The notes under the pieces are model-generated. The model was not told where the DNA came from. It was given only the letters and a program-made list of their open reading frames with translations, and did not search any database. Both the position numbers and the translations under genes were made by a program. Positions 25,224 through 37,500 of a stretch of 64,000 nt of DNA are shown one piece after another (position 1 is the stretch's first letter; each line of letters begins with the position of its first letter). The stretch is from Meconema thalassinum (taxonomy: Eukaryota > Arthropoda > Insecta > Orthoptera > Tettigoniidae): contig OX336400.1 in NCBI GenBank assembly GCA_946902985.2, positions 170,387,043 to 170,451,042 of the forward strand, in the 5' to 3' direction.

Positions 25224-26157
25224 TTACGTAGGAGGAGCGGGAAACTTTTTCTTCAAAAAGTCCAATTCTCGGAGTGTTTTCACACGATGCCTCGTGTCAT
25301 CAATGCGGATCAGAACAACGCCATCTGCAGTCCAGACACCGTGTAACCCAAAGTGGCTTACAGCTTGTTTTACAATATCAGTCCGGGTTTTCGTCAGATC
25401 TTCTCTTACAGTTATGCCGGTATTCCTTAAGTATTTCTTCGACCTGAAGAGTGCTGCTCGATCTGCATAGGACACGAACCGCACTATTATTGGCCGCTTC
25501 TTTCCAGCATCCCGGAGTCCTACACGATGAGATCGGTCTATTCTTTGGGGACCGATTGTCACATTCAACTTGGCAGCAACATCCATTACACACCTGTTGG
25601 TGTCCTCGCCTGGAGTTTCTGGAATACCAAAAATTCTCAAGTTATTTCGACGCTGGTACTGCTCAAGTTCATCAGTGCGGTCATTCAGTTGCAGCTCAAG
25701 TTGATTTATAGTGTCGTCTCGCCTGTCAAGTTCCGAGTTCATTGATGACCTGGGTGTTAAAATCTATTGTTTCTTTTAGTTTATCAATCACCTTATTAGC
25801 AACTCGATCCACGAGCTCCTCGATTAGGTTCGTATTACTCAGCAGGCTTGAAATGTCAGCTGAGTCTCGGCGCACATCCTGCGTAGCTTGGTTGTGGTCC
25901 GCTGAATAAAAAGTAGTGCCACTGTCCTTCCAGTTTCTTTTTGAGCCGTCAGCTTCGCTAGCAATGCGACAAACCCCACCCTGACTGCGATCCACGGTCT
26001 TCAATTGTTCTCCCGAGCTGCTACCTGCTCCGTTCCTCTCTAGGGCGCTAGGGTCGTCTGCTTTCACTTGCTTGCGCTGTCCACCCTTCGTTTGTTCACG
26101 AACTCCGCGCTCCCCACTGCCGTTAACTGCCTTCTTTTGTTTGTCTTTGCCCGTCAT
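25224..26157 (-). pseudogene. LINE-1 ORF1 (coiled coil + RRM-like), one frameshift
   Basis: ATG at 26157. The first ~140 residues are Lys/Gln/Ser-rich and polar, then heptads (LIEELVDRVANKVIDKLKE). A frameshift near 25740 moves to the frame 25742-25224. That frame continues the coiled coil (ELDRRDDTINQLELQLNDRT, then a RRNNLRIFGIPE segment) and an RRM-like body with RSHRVG and RPIIVRFVSYADR, ending KKKFPAPPT. This layout (N-terminal polar tail, coiled coil, RRM-like, basic C-terminus) is the ORF1 type that binds LINE RNA as a trimer. Confidence 0.8.
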
Positions 26158-26487
26158 TTCGTAGTTTTCAACTCTAACCTCTCACACACTTTAATACTTG
26201 TTTATCAAAACAACAGCAATATTTCAACTTACTGCGTTTATCACCGAACGTTCTGCTGTTGATATACTTCTCACTGATCACTCTTGCAATGCACTGCTTC
26301 TACTTTGTCACCTTCTAAAAGCAATTCTGGCTAGGAACTAGCACTCACGTTTATACCGCCATATGGTTGCGCGGGATGAACATCGGACAGACAGAAGGAC
26401 AGACAGACAGACACACATTTTCCCGGATCGATCTCTTAAGTCTACTTTTTCCTCATTTTTGCAAAATGTGAAAAGTAGGCTAAAAAT

Positions 26488-27854
26488 GAGGAAAAAGTAG
26501 ACTTATGAGATCGATCTGGGAAAATGTGTGTCTGTCTGTCTGTCTGTCTGTCCTTCTGTCTGTCTGTCTGTCTGTCTGCTTGTGTGTGTGTGTGTGTCCC
26601 TATCAACTCCTAAACGGCTGTAGCAATCAAAACCAAATTTAGTATGAGTAAAGATGTGCACCGGAATATCTCACGTCCATATTTGAAAATGATGTCAGTG
26701 CTACCAACTGCTGAAAAAACGCACTAGAAATTTGAGCTCCATTATGAATATCATGCAAGGTATGCATGGGAGCTATTCCAAAATTGGCACACATGTAGAT
26801 AATACTATTTCAGTTTAATTTCCAGGAGGCCATATATGACAGTGCTGCCAAAATAATTTTAATCCTTCTGATAGGTCCAATGTTTAAATGCATATAACTT
26901 CTATACTATCAATTGGATTTCAACCAAATTTTGTAGGTAATATGTGTACATAAACAGATATGACTGTATTCTTAAGAGCCACCAGGGCTGCCAACTGTTA
27001 ATAATTGCTCTCTCTCTATTTTTTTTATCCAAATACCAATATATCAGAAAGTATGCAAGCCGACAGCTTTAAACTATGCACACGTACATTCTGACATTTT
27101 AGATTAATTTGGAGTAACTTATATACGACAGTTCTAACAACATGATTATAAGCCTGCTGATAGTACCAATATTTAAATACATGTAACTTCTATACTATCA
27201 GTTGGATTTCAACCAAATTTCCTATGTGCTATGTGTAACAGAACAAATACGACTATAAGTATTGTTAAGAGCAATCAGGGCTGCCAACTGTTCATAAATG
27301 CTGTCTATATTTTTTAAACCCTAATTTCAATATATCAGAAAGTGTGCAAGCCAACAGCTCTATACTTTGCACACGTATAGCACCTGACATTCTAGATTAA
27401 TTTGGAGTAATTAATATAAGTCAGTGCTGCCAACATGATTCTATGCCTGCTGATAGGTCCAATTTTAAAATACATGTAACTTCTATACTAACAAATGGAT
27501 TTCATCCAAAATTGGCACAACAAGATATCATAATATTTCAAATTATTTCTGACCAGCACACGCATGGTATTGTTGGCAACATGCTTTTACGCGCGCTGAT
27601 ATATCCATTGTCTAACTGCATGTAACATCCATTGGACTTCAACCAAATTTTGTATTCTGTACGTTAAGAGATGGAACTAAGAATATATTCAGTCACCAGA
27701 GCTGCCACCTGTAGTGCTCTATTAGGCTGCATTATACCAGGTATATTTTTAAGTAATTAGATATTTCGATATTAGGTCCATCAACTTAATTTCGTCATTA
27801 TTCTAGATAGGTTCATATACTGTAGAATAAACTTTGGCATGAAAAGTAGGCTAA
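26488..27854 (+). mobile_element. HINE-like element, family H1, copy d (both ends abnormal)
   Basis: Plus orientation: starts inside the 5' region at GAGGAAAAAGTAGAC, directly abutting the 5' end of the minus copy, then (TGTC)n, CTCCTAAACGGCTG and four 280-bp units. The 3' subterminal repeat GAAAAGTAGGCT (27841-27852) is followed by AAAAATGA instead of the hairpin. So the end looks like an inverted 5' terminus. Confidence 0.75.
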
Positions 27855-28101
27855 AAATGATATTTGTTGCGGTTCTTTAATTTTGGATAATACCAATCTC
27901 CGGATTGATGGTAAATATGAATTATGTAAATTTATACGTAATAATTTGGAAGCATTCCTTTCCACTCATGTAAAATGTTAAGCGTTACCCCAACTTAAAT
28001 GAGCAAACTTAACTGTTCAGTTAGCCTGAAGGGTGGCACTGACATGGGTTCATTTCTTTCCTCATCCCTTTTCAAAAGAGAAACAAACACGTGTTTGTTG
28101 T

Positions 28102-28612
28102 TGGTTGGTTGGTTCTTAAGCTTAAGGGCTGCGACAACGCGGTCATGTAGCCCTGTGTACTTTGGTTGTGTGTAGAATGTGTCTGATAACCGGTGTTAAT
28201 TGTGATGACTGTATTAGTGTGTGTATCTGTTTTAATTCAAGTAAGGACTGCAGACGATCAATTTTCAAGTAGTTCCTATTTTTGCTGCCAAACGCCACCG
28301 TCAACGACTACTAGTTCAGAACTTAGCTACCAGACATCACCGCAGTCGGCTCTTGGCAACGAACGTAGGAATCTAAGAGCGTTGTTTACATTAACCTATA
28401 CAAATTAGCTTCACACAGGTGTAATTAGTGGAACGTTCTTTAACATGGCATAAATCTATGACATGGGACCGCCGGCTTTACTTACCCTTCGAAGGAAGGC
28501 ATACTGAGGGATTTTTAACGCTCTTAAAAATCCGACGGCTTCCACCGGATTTGAACCCGCGATCTTGGGCATAGAAGATCAGCATGCTACCGACTACGCC
28601 ACCGAAGCCACC
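28102..28612 (-). mobile_element. tRNA-derived SINE S1, copy a, with 12-bp TSD
   Basis: Flanked by CGTGTTTGTTGT at 28090-28101 and 28613-28624. On the minus strand the tRNA-like head carries an A box (TGGCGTAGTCGG, about 28588-28603) and B box (GGGTTCAAATCC, about 28545-28558) for RNA polymerase III. The 3' end is a (GGTT)-type run on the plus strand. Body about 400 bp; a 71-codon frame inside it is incidental. Confidence 0.85.
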
Positions 28613-28624
28613 CGTGTTTGTTGT

Positions 28625-28930
28625 CATTTTGTTAGTAGCCGAGTGTGAGTGTCATTGTGTTAAGGATGTAGGGTGAGGTAACTATGTATAGATGAAACGA
28701 TTAGCTCAGGACAGGGAGGCATGTAGAGCTGCATCAAACCAGTCAAAAGACTGAAGACACGAACAACAACAACAACAATAACAACATCTCAAGTATCGTT
28801 TCTGTCTTCCGAGTTTTGTACAGTACGACTGTGAAGTTTTTAGTGCTCACTGTTCGGTGGTTCTACGACATTGTGGGTGTACTGTAGGCTACAGTTATGT
28901 GTGTTCTTTCAACGTAAACACGTTAAATGA
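28625..28930. other. Unassigned stretch
   Basis: No gene seen; includes a short (AAC)n run near 28765-28785. Confidence 0.3.
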
Positions 28931-30072
28931 ACAAGAAGTTCCGTGTAGAAAACTTAAGAGCCTACTTTTCTTAAAATCCATGCCAATGATTAAACTATAT
29001 GGATCTACCTAGAATAATGACGAAATTAAGTTGGTAATATGGACATTACAAATTAGTTCTAAATACTGTATACTTGGCATAATGTAACCTAATAGAGCAC
29101 TACAGTTGGCAGCCCTGGTGACGGAATATATTCTTAGTTCCATCTTTTAAGGTTCAGAATACAAAATTTGGATGGAGTTCAATGGATAGCATGGACGTTA
29201 CACGGAGTTAAACATTCGATCTAACAGTGCGTAAAATCATGCCATGCAAGTGTTGGTCAGAAATAATCTGAAATAATACGATCTATTGTTGTGCCAATTT
29301 TGAATGAAATCCATTAGTTAGTATAGAAGATATATGCATTTTAAATTGGACCTATCAGCAGGCTTATAATCATGTTGGCAGCACTGACGTAAATTAGTTA
29401 CTCCAAATTAATTTGCAATGCCAGGTACTATACGTATGCAAACTTTAGAGCTATTGGCTTGTATACCTTCTGATATATTGATATTAGGGTAACAAACATA
29501 GAGACAGCATTTATTAACAGTTGTCAGCCATGGTTGCTCTTAAGAATACGCATAGTCATATCTGTTATGGTACACATAGCACATACGAAATTTGGTTGAA
29601 ATCCAACTGATAGTATAGATGTTGCATGTATTTAAAAATTGGTACTATCAGCAGGCTTATAATCTTGTTGGTAGAACTGTCGTATATAAGTTACTCAAAA
29701 TTAATATAGAATGTCAGGTACTATTCGTGTGCATAGTTTAAAGCAGTCGGCTAGCATACTTTCTGATACATATATTGGTGTTTGGATAAAAGAAATTGAG
29801 AGAATTTATTAACAGTTGGCAGCCCTGGTGGATCTTAAGAATACGCTCAGTCATATCTGTTTATGTAAACAGAGCACATACAAAATTTGGTTGAATTCCA
29901 ATTGATAGTGTAGAAGTTACATGCATTTAAAAATTGGAACTATCAGCAGGCTTATAATCATTTTGGCAACACTGCCATGTATGGCCTCCTGGAAATTAAA
30001 CTGAAATATTATTATCTGTACGTGTGCCAATTTTGAAATAGCTCCCATTCATACCTTCAAGTAGGCTAAAAA
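28931..30072 (-). mobile_element. HINE-like element, family H1, copy e
   Basis: Minus strand: hairpin end at 28931 (ACAAGAAGTTCCGTG, preceded by A). Five internal units follow, and the 5' subterminal AAGTAGGCTAAAAAT is at 30058-30072. The (GTCT)n tract and the CTCCTAAACGGCTG block are deleted, joining the first internal unit straight to the 5' terminus. Confidence 0.75.
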
Positions 30073-30075
30073 TTA

Positions 30076-30342
30076 ACAGTGCTACGAAGACTGGCGTAAG
30101 GGGAATCACTCCAAAAAATTGCCAAGGAACTCAATGTAGGCGTTACGACAGTAAAAGATTGGAGAAGAAATCGGTAAGACACTGAATCATGTACAGTGAC
30201 GATAGTTGGTGAAAACGCTCCTAAGAATCGCAAAACATTCAAAAAGCCTAAATTTCGACAACACATTGTGGATGTGGTTCTGCAAAGAAGGAAGGAAAGG
30301 AACCCATATATCCAGAGTTCAGAGATTGCCTATTGTAATGTA
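30076..30342 (+). pseudogene. pogo/Tigger-like transposase N-terminus (HTH fragment)
   Basis: From 30100 the frame reads GESLQKIAKELNVGVTTVKD then WRRNR. This is the helix-turn-helix of CENP-B/pogo (Psq-type) transposases, a DNA-binding domain. An in-frame TAA follows at 30175. The same frame continues with KKPKFRQ and QRRKERNPYIQ, matching the start of the second DNA-binding half. The DDE core is absent because a mariner follows immediately. Confidence 0.65.
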
Positions 30343-30344
30343 TA

Positions 30345-31192
30345 AGGTGCGTTCAAAAAGTAACGAGCTGGAGGCATAATTACAGAAACCAGTACCTGTA
30401 TGTTAGAAGTATTGGCCCTGGCTGTTGAGGCACTTGTCCCACTGTGACATGAGGCGGTGAATGGCTGTCTCATAAAATTCCCTGGGCTGCGATGTGAACC
30501 AGTTCCGCACGTACAACTGGAGGTGAATCGTTGGCCCCACAGAGCCCTTTTCAGGGGACCAAACATGGCGCAATCACAGGGAGAGAGGTCTGGACTGTAT
30601 GGAGGGTGGCCGAGAACCTCTCGTTTGAATTTCTGCAGGTGTGCCGCGACTGTGTTGGCCGTATGAGGCCGTGCATTGTCGTGGAGCGGCCACGGCGGCT
30701 ATGGTGTTCACTGTCACTCGGCGGTCCTGGGTAATGAGTGCATCAACCAGCTGGACGTTGTCACCGGTAATGCAGGGGGGTGTCCCAGACCGGGCATCAT
30801 CGGCTAACGACACCCGTCCTTCCCTGAAGGGCTTGTACCACGCCTTGACCCTTGCAAGGGACATGCAGTGTTCGCCGAACACTTGTGACATTCGGCGATG
30901 AATGTCCGATCCCCCTACTCCTTCCGCTGTGAGAAACCGAACAACACCTCTTTGTTCTTCGGTTGACGCCTCCATGTCACTGTTTGCAATGCGACTGGCA
31001 GCATTGGATGATTGATGCATGCTGCTGCTCGCTTTGTATCGTCACGTGACGTGCACGCGTGCCCTCTAGCGACGGGCTGTGACCTTCCACGCCCTGGTCG
31101 GAACCACAACGCGTCACACACGCCACGATTAGCCGATGTAGTCACCTGTTTGCGCATTCCAGCCTCCGGCTCGTTACTTTTTGAACGCACCT
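30345..31192 (-). mobile_element. Internally deleted mariner element with TA target duplication
   Basis: Terminal inverted repeats AGGTGCGTTCAAAAAGTAAC (30345-) and its inverse (ending 31192) are flanked by TA (30343-30344 and 31193-31194). Total 848 bp against about 1.3 kb for an intact mariner. Both ends are intact; the coding part is deleted and frameshifted. Confidence 0.85.
30370..30975 (-). pseudogene. mariner transposase, N- and C-terminal pieces only
   Basis: ATG at 30975. The frame opens MEASTEEQRGVVRFLTAEG and continues with IHRRMSQVFGEHCMSLARVKAW, RSGTPP and VDALITQDRRVTV, the paired HTH region of mariner transposases. It then loses homology near residue 115. A second frame (30566-30400) contains MFGPLKRALWGQRFTS, the C-terminal end of mariner proteins. 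The D,D34D catalytic centre between them is missing, so the copy can only be mobilised in trans. Confidence 0.8.
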
Positions 31193-31336
31193 TATAAATC
31201 CGTGTTTTTCTGTACTTTCTGATAATCCTAACTTACTTTTTGCGTTCCGACCATACCCTCAGTTCCCAAGGTGATGGATTAGAGGAGGTGTACTGCAGGT
31301 CTATCTTGGGATGGAAATAGGAAAAGAATTCCAACA

Positions 31337-31371
31337 TTTATTACAAAAATATATACAGTAGTTTATTTATT
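31337..31371 (-). terminator. Poly(A) signals for the glycine-rich gene
   Basis: On the minus strand AATAAA occurs at 31366-31371 and 31362-31367, within 20 bp of the stop, and again at 31337-31342. The last is a reasonable cleavage signal for a 3' UTR of about 50-60 bases. Confidence 0.55.
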
Positions 31372-31378
31372 TATGAGT

Positions 31379-31590
31379 TCAGATACAAACAGTCCTTCCG
31401 CCTGCACTGACACAACCCCCACCACCTCCAGAGCTACTTGCAGCGCCGTTGCCATAGGAACCAGCACTTGGACCATATGGACCTCCTGCACTGGAGGAAG
31501 CATAACCACCTCCTTCACCTCCTCCTATAGGCCTTCCTGGGCTGAAGTAACCACCGCTTCCTCCAGGACCACTGAAGCTTGTAGCCTGTC
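31379..31590 (-). other. Terminal exon of the Gly/Ser-rich gene
   Basis: 212 coding bases: two bases completing a split Gly codon, 69 codons, and TGA at 31379-31381. About half of the residues are Gly or Ser, with GPY and GSYG motifs resembling silk or cuticle proteins, and a terminal Cys-x8-Cys-Ile. The stretch is far more GC-rich than its surroundings, in line with selection on the coding sequence. Confidence 0.75.
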
Positions 31591-34500
31591 CTGTAAGGAA
31601 AACAAAAATTAACCACAGGTACCTGCTGCTTTGTACGCTATGAAGACAATGGGGATGATGCATCAGGTGTCCGGACACAACGTACCACGGACAAAACATA
31701 CCACTTGATTTTCGAGGACATAACGTACCACCTAGGTCGTTATATACATAGGAATGGTTTTCCCGTAATCCCCAAATATTTACACTCGGACATAACGTAC
31801 CACTTGATGTCAGACGGGCATTCCAGTTACAGGTTCATTGCCACATAAACATCAGTGGCGATCACACTGTGCGGCTTTAAACATTTTGGTATTGTAACAT
31901 GGAGTTGTGTAGAACGAATAAGGGCGGTTTATGTGCGCACTTCGATGGATGAAGTACGAATTGTACGTGGAAAGTTCAAAGAGAAAGAAGAAATGTGTCA
32001 AGTATGATGAACGGCTTGACAGAATAATGAAGCGGTATGAAGAGAATGGAAACTTGAAATCTTGCTGGAGAGCTCTCTCATATTCGCAGATCTCGGAATG
32101 AAACTTGACATGGCGAACTTGCTATTCACTAGGATATAAAACCCACATAAAACTTTTTTTTAAAGCAAAGAAATCGAAAAATGACCAGAGCTTAACCACA
32201 GCTCATTTTAAACACGCCAAAATATTTATAAACATTTTGCCAGTCCAAAGCTTGGATAAAGTGTGATGGGAATCCAAAAACGTATCATATTTTATATTAG
32301 TTAATGTTATGTTATTGCCCACGTATTTATTACCAGGATTAATTGAGCAATACCGAGGAAGTGGCCGTGCGGTTAGGGTTTCATGCACCCTAAATACTTC
32401 CCACTCTTTCAAGTGGGATTTTAAGGTCATTAGCTGACTCTTCGCAGGTAATCAGCCGGCCAAGTGGTACGTTATGTCCTTGGTACGTTATGTCCTATAA
32501 CCGATGCATTATTGCTGATAATTGGTCTATTCTATTACAGCAATCTCGGCTGGGTGGGTATGAAGATCTTTGAGAGGATTCTTGATCGACGCATACGTGC
32601 CATCACCGGAATCAGCTCCAACCAGTGCGGGTTTGTCAAGGGGGTTGGAACCGCTGACGCCATCTTCGCAGCACGGTTACTCATGGTGAAGCACCGTGAG
32701 AAAAGAAAGCCTCTGCATATTGCCGTTCTTGACCTTGATTTGGTATGCGCTCCGCAACCATGGTGTGCCAGAGTCATTTGTAAATGGATACACGAACACC
32801 AGCAGTAGAGTACGTTGTGCTGTTGGCACCTCGGAAAACTTTGCTGTAAATGTCGGCGTCCACCAAGGCTCAGCACTATCACCGTCCCTTTTTGTTCTGC
32901 AACGGAATGTTCCTTGGACCCTTCTGTATGCAGATGATATAATGGTTGCAGATGACACCCGAGAACAACTCCAATGTCAAGTTGAAAACTGGAATAACCA
33001 CCTCTCCCAGTATGGCCTACGTCTGAATGTGAAAAGACGGAGTATCTGGAGTTAAACCCAAGCGACGGTACCATTCAAGTCGCTGGACAAAATCTAGTCA
33101 AAACAGATTGCTTCAGGTACCTTGGATCTCGTCTTCAGAGTGATGGCAACTTCAATGATGAAGTAAGAGCCAGAGTAAACGCAACCTAGTTGCGGTGGAA
33201 GGAGGTCACGGGTGTGCTTTGCGACAAGAAAATGTAATTTCTTCTCAAATCGAAGATATATCGGACAGTGGTACGGCCAGTTGCGCTGTATGGCGTTGAA
33301 TGTCGACCATCCGACAAAATTTCAAAACGTCGCCTGCACGCCATGGAAATGAGAATGCTTCGATGGACAATGGGCATCTCCCTTATTGACCATGTCAGAA
33401 ACGACACAATTCGGGAGCAAATGGGTGTCGCCCCAATTGTGGACAAATGAGAGAGAAACGGCTCCGAAGGTATGGCCATGCCCTGCGTGCAGCGCCTGAT
33501 ACTGTTGCTAACTCAGTACTTCATTTTGAGGTGGAAGGCCTACGCCCCAGAGGACGACCGAAGCAGCGTTGGCAAGACACTATAACTGGTGAGTTAAAAA
33601 TGACCGGCCTAAATCCAGCTGACGCACGAAACCGGACAAAATGGAGGTCAATGACCAAAAAAAGCGGACCCTGCACCAGCGGGACAACGCTAAGAAGAAA
33701 AAGAAGAAGAAGAAGAAGAAGAATCTCGGCTGGGTGGGTCTATTTCAATTCGGAAAATTCTGATGCCTACAGTATATTAGTATGAGCCGCAAAATGGGAA
33801 TTCCATACAGTTGAGAAAGTCTAAAGGGCACGATGTCGCCTTATGTGAACATACTTTAAAATTACGCTTTTGGTTTTGGCATGTTTTGCTGAGTCATAAC
33901 GATTTTGTTGTCTGGATACTCGTGAGCACGCCACAAAGCCTACAGTTGCCCACATGAAAAAATGGTTTTGTGAAAATATACACCTGCTGCCGTTAAGTGT
34001 ATGTCATTGCGCTTTGTTAATAGTGATTGCAAATATTGTCTGTAGAGGGAACTGCACTCTTGAACATTGGAATGGCAAATCTATCGGAATATGGGGAATT
34101 AAAAGTATTCTTCTTTAAGCTATTCAGGGTGTAATTTTCCCACATTTATTGATGATTTGAACGTCAACATGTCGCTATTAATAGACCTATAGTAAAATAT
34201 CTCTCACCTTGGCCGCTGATGTAGCCTACATTATGCAGACCAGATGCCGAGTATTGTTTCACGCATCGAGGGGCATAAAAGGATCGATGTCCGGTCTTTA
34301 TGCGACAACTTCGATATTTTGTCCCATTTGAGTATTTTTGGTGACTTTTCAGTCACGTTGCCTGTTCCACGCGAACTATGATTTATTTCTGGATGTAATG
34401 CAGCCTATGTGTTAATCCAGAATATAAGCTATTTCCATTCCAAACTTCATCCAAATCCGTTCCGCCGTTTTAGTGTGAAGAGCTAACAAACTAACACACG

Positions 34501-37500
34501 GACACACACACAAACGTTTACAATTATAATTAATAATTATATTATTATTAAGGGATATAGGGATTGAAATCGTATTTGACAATCAATTCAAATTAAGAAA
34601 CAACTATTTAATTGTTGAACATGTAATTGTTCATTTGTTATACATATTTCAGCTTGACAATGACGCCTTCATCAGCTAAAAGTTCAACTAAGAATATTAA
34701 TTAAGATACCGTTGTGTCAAATCTATAAATTACTGTTTACAAAGAACAATAATTCGCTATGACCAAACCTCAGAAATATTTATTAGTGGGTATCCTCACA
34801 AAGAATGAATTTTATTTGACACTATTTATTTGTATAATTATGAGTAGCTTATTAAAGTGAAGTTCTTGTAAGGACCACAAATAACTTTTTATTTTTAAGT
34901 ATTGTCAAGAGCTACTTAAGTACCGTTTTGTTGCTTCTATAGATTAATACTTATCCATTCCCCTCCCCTCGATAAGTTAAAAATAACGACTTCTACAATT
35001 CGTTTAACCCTTTAAGTGCTGAGTTACCCAGTTAGCTCTTTGTTGCCTCGGTGCTAAATTTTTCAATTGCATTGAAGAAACGTAGAAGATATAATTTTTA
35101 ACTCATCATGTCTATGGCTCTTGGGCCTTGATTAATCCAAATGTAAATTCAAAATTCTAAGTTTATATTAATTTTTATTTGGAACAATTCAAAATTAAAC
35201 TTTTATGCACACGCTTTCATTATCTCCATGCCAGGTAAAGAGCCCAAAATAATATAATTTCCAAAAATCAGTAGGCAACTAGTACTTTTTGTTCCTTACT
35301 AGTACAAAAATTGATATTCTTTGATCCGAAATCACAGTGAGACGAAAATAATTTGCTTCTTTGTCCACCATGCTTGTTTGCATCTCTGATGATGAACTCC
35401 AGCTGTAGACAACAAACGTCTACAAATTGCTCTGTTTGTTACTTCAAGAAGCTAAGTATACAAAGTCAAGTAGTACTTCTTAACGCCCAACAGATGGCAA
35501 AGCATTCAAAAGATCGACTCAGTGCTCGGAACGGAAAGGGGAATATGAAAAATAAGAAAAGTTCTTGTGGACCGTCTATAGACGGGCGAAGCACTCAATG
35601 GGTTATATGCGAGAAAACTCAGCACTTAAAAGGTTATACCGAAGTTCTAACATGTAAAAACCTAATGTTGAAGTCATCGAAAAAGCTCAGAAACACGTTG
35701 CCATTGTCTGAAGACGTCAATTGATCCACGTAATACGCACATTATACCCAAACTTCTAATGTTGAAACCATTCTTAAATAGCACTAAGAGACTCAGACTA
35801 TAGGGGTCCAGTTTACAAACACTAGCACTCGTAGTGATAGATTTACATACGACAAAGGATGTGTTCTAACGCTTGGTGTCCATGACTTATCAGTTTAGTG
35901 TGTGTCACCAAGCCGCCAACACGTAAGATTTGTTTGGTTAATACACAAATTATTCAAGAGTGGAATAATAACATTAAAAAGCCAAAAGTAGTGAGATTCA
36001 GCGACGAACCTGGAACGAGTCGGCAACAAGATGAAGACATTGAAATCATTGAGCGATCAACAACTACGAGTTGAAATGACGTTTCTTCAAAGATACACAA
36101 ACCCCGCCAACAGAAGACGAAGATAGACAATAATCGTATGGTTTCGTTCAAACAATACATGGTAGATGATATGACTGCTTACCTGGCCCAGCTGAGCTCA
36201 AGCTGAAGCTACCACCTTGACCTGAATAACTGCTCGCTGTAACACAAGAAAACTCAGCATAAATCCCATGAGGTTTGGTAGCCACAGAAATGTGATTCTA
36301 GTGTCAGTGTTGTACAACTTGATGATGATAATGATGATGATGATGATGCTAGTAATTGATGTTTTAAGGGGACTAACATCTAGGTTATCAGCCCCTAATG
36401 ATTTGGGTGATAATGAAAGATGGGATGAGAATGAAAACTATAACAAATACTGACTACAGACTTACAAACTAGAAGAAGAAATGGTATACAAATAAAGGAC
36501 AGGAAGAAAAGAAATGCCCTTAACCCTCGAAGAATGAGGAATGAGGGACTTGGAAGGAAGGAGAGCCATGAAAGGCACTTAGGAAAGGGAAAGAGAAGAG
36601 GGCCCACCCCAAAGTCAGTGGAAAAAGGGGAAGAAACGGACCCAGCTCAGGAATCCCTCGGGATCGCAAACTCCCGAACTCACCAGCTTTGAGCCCCTGA
36701 GGGTGTAGCAATATACAGGGTGCACTAGAAGTGGTGGGGCTACACACACCATGCCTCCTTGAGGGCCTTGAGCAGAAGGCAGGAGATAACATGAAAAGAA
36801 AAAGAAGACTGACCCGTAACAGAAGGAGGGTATCAGGAAAGATGAGACAAGGGCCAATTACGGCGGGAAAGTGAAAGACTCCCTAGGCCTCGGATACCTT
36901 ACTACCGTCGGGGTCGGAAGAGAACAACAGTTGACAAAGAGAGGTCGACAGGACAGAAGACTGAGATGAGCCCGGCACAAGTTAGTGGAAGCAATGCTGG
37001 ACTCAGCTGGGGTCCCGTGGTCACTAACCCACGTCCCACTGGATGTGAGCCCCTGGGGGGTGTACAACTTGACTAGAGGGGTAGAAGGCCTCGTTGTTAC
37101 AATCCTTGAAACTACAATAACTAACTGACCCGGATAGGAGGTCGTGGATTGGCTGCTCTAACGGGCGTATCCGGAATCCCTGAACACTGTACAATGTGCG
37201 TTTCACCTCCAATTAAGCCCCCTATTTATGTGAGAAGTGTTTTATTAAGTGGAATATAATTCATGTATTTTATTTCAGGCACTATAAACTTTATTGTACT
37301 CTTCTGCTGTCTATAATCCACCCGCCATCCCTTTTTAGATCACGACAAAACTCCCCCACCCAATCTAATCAGGCACACACGTTATACCGCGATCCGTAGA
37401 GTACGTGTGTAAGGGACAGCTTTAGTGTAGTCGATGACATCACAACTTACGTGGGGACGTTGATGTACGTTTGTTTCCTGGTGTGTTAATAAATAAATAA

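Larger units (their letters stand above)
19808..26385 (-). mobile_element. Nearly full-length LINE (CR1/L2-like), 'LINE-1 of this window'
   Basis: Minus strand, 5' end at 26385, 3' end at 19808 in a short (AAATTC)n tail. It is flanked by a 22-bp duplication of the host (GACA)n sequence. Without the nested LINE (20405-22517 plus one 10-bp duplicate) it is about 4.45 kb, a usual size for a CR1/L2-type element. It contains ORF1 (coiled coil plus RRM-like) and ORF2 (endonuclease, RT, C-terminal domain), each broken by frameshifts. The microsatellite-like tail, rather than poly(A), is typical of this group. Confidence 0.85.
18488..26486 (-). mobile_element. HINE-like element, family H1, copy c (split by LINE-1)
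   Basis: Minus-strand copy. Its 3' hairpin end is at 18488 (ACAAGAAGTTCCGTGACGAAC in plus orientation, preceded by A) and its 5' end near 26486 (GAAAAGTAGGCTAAAAAT in plus orientation). A 6.6-kb LINE occupies 19808-26385, inside the GACA microsatellite. A 22-bp target duplication (19786-19807 = 26386-26407) shows that the two HINE parts were once contiguous. Confidence 0.85.

Noticed and set aside
25451..25745. Plus-strand frames of 72-86 codons
   Set aside because: Antisense to LINE ORF1.
28540..28610. tRNA gene on the minus strand
   Set aside because: A and B boxes are present but the sequence lies at the head of a 511-bp repeat flanked by a 12-bp duplication; it is a SINE. The same applies to 42780-42850, 37750, 38120 and 54180.
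30457..30901. Plus-strand proteins of 69-86 residues
   Set aside because: They are antisense shadows of the mariner transposase.
35353..35724. 123-codon frame as piggyBac transposase
   Set aside because: It crosses the element end and has no DDD motif or cysteine-rich C-terminus.
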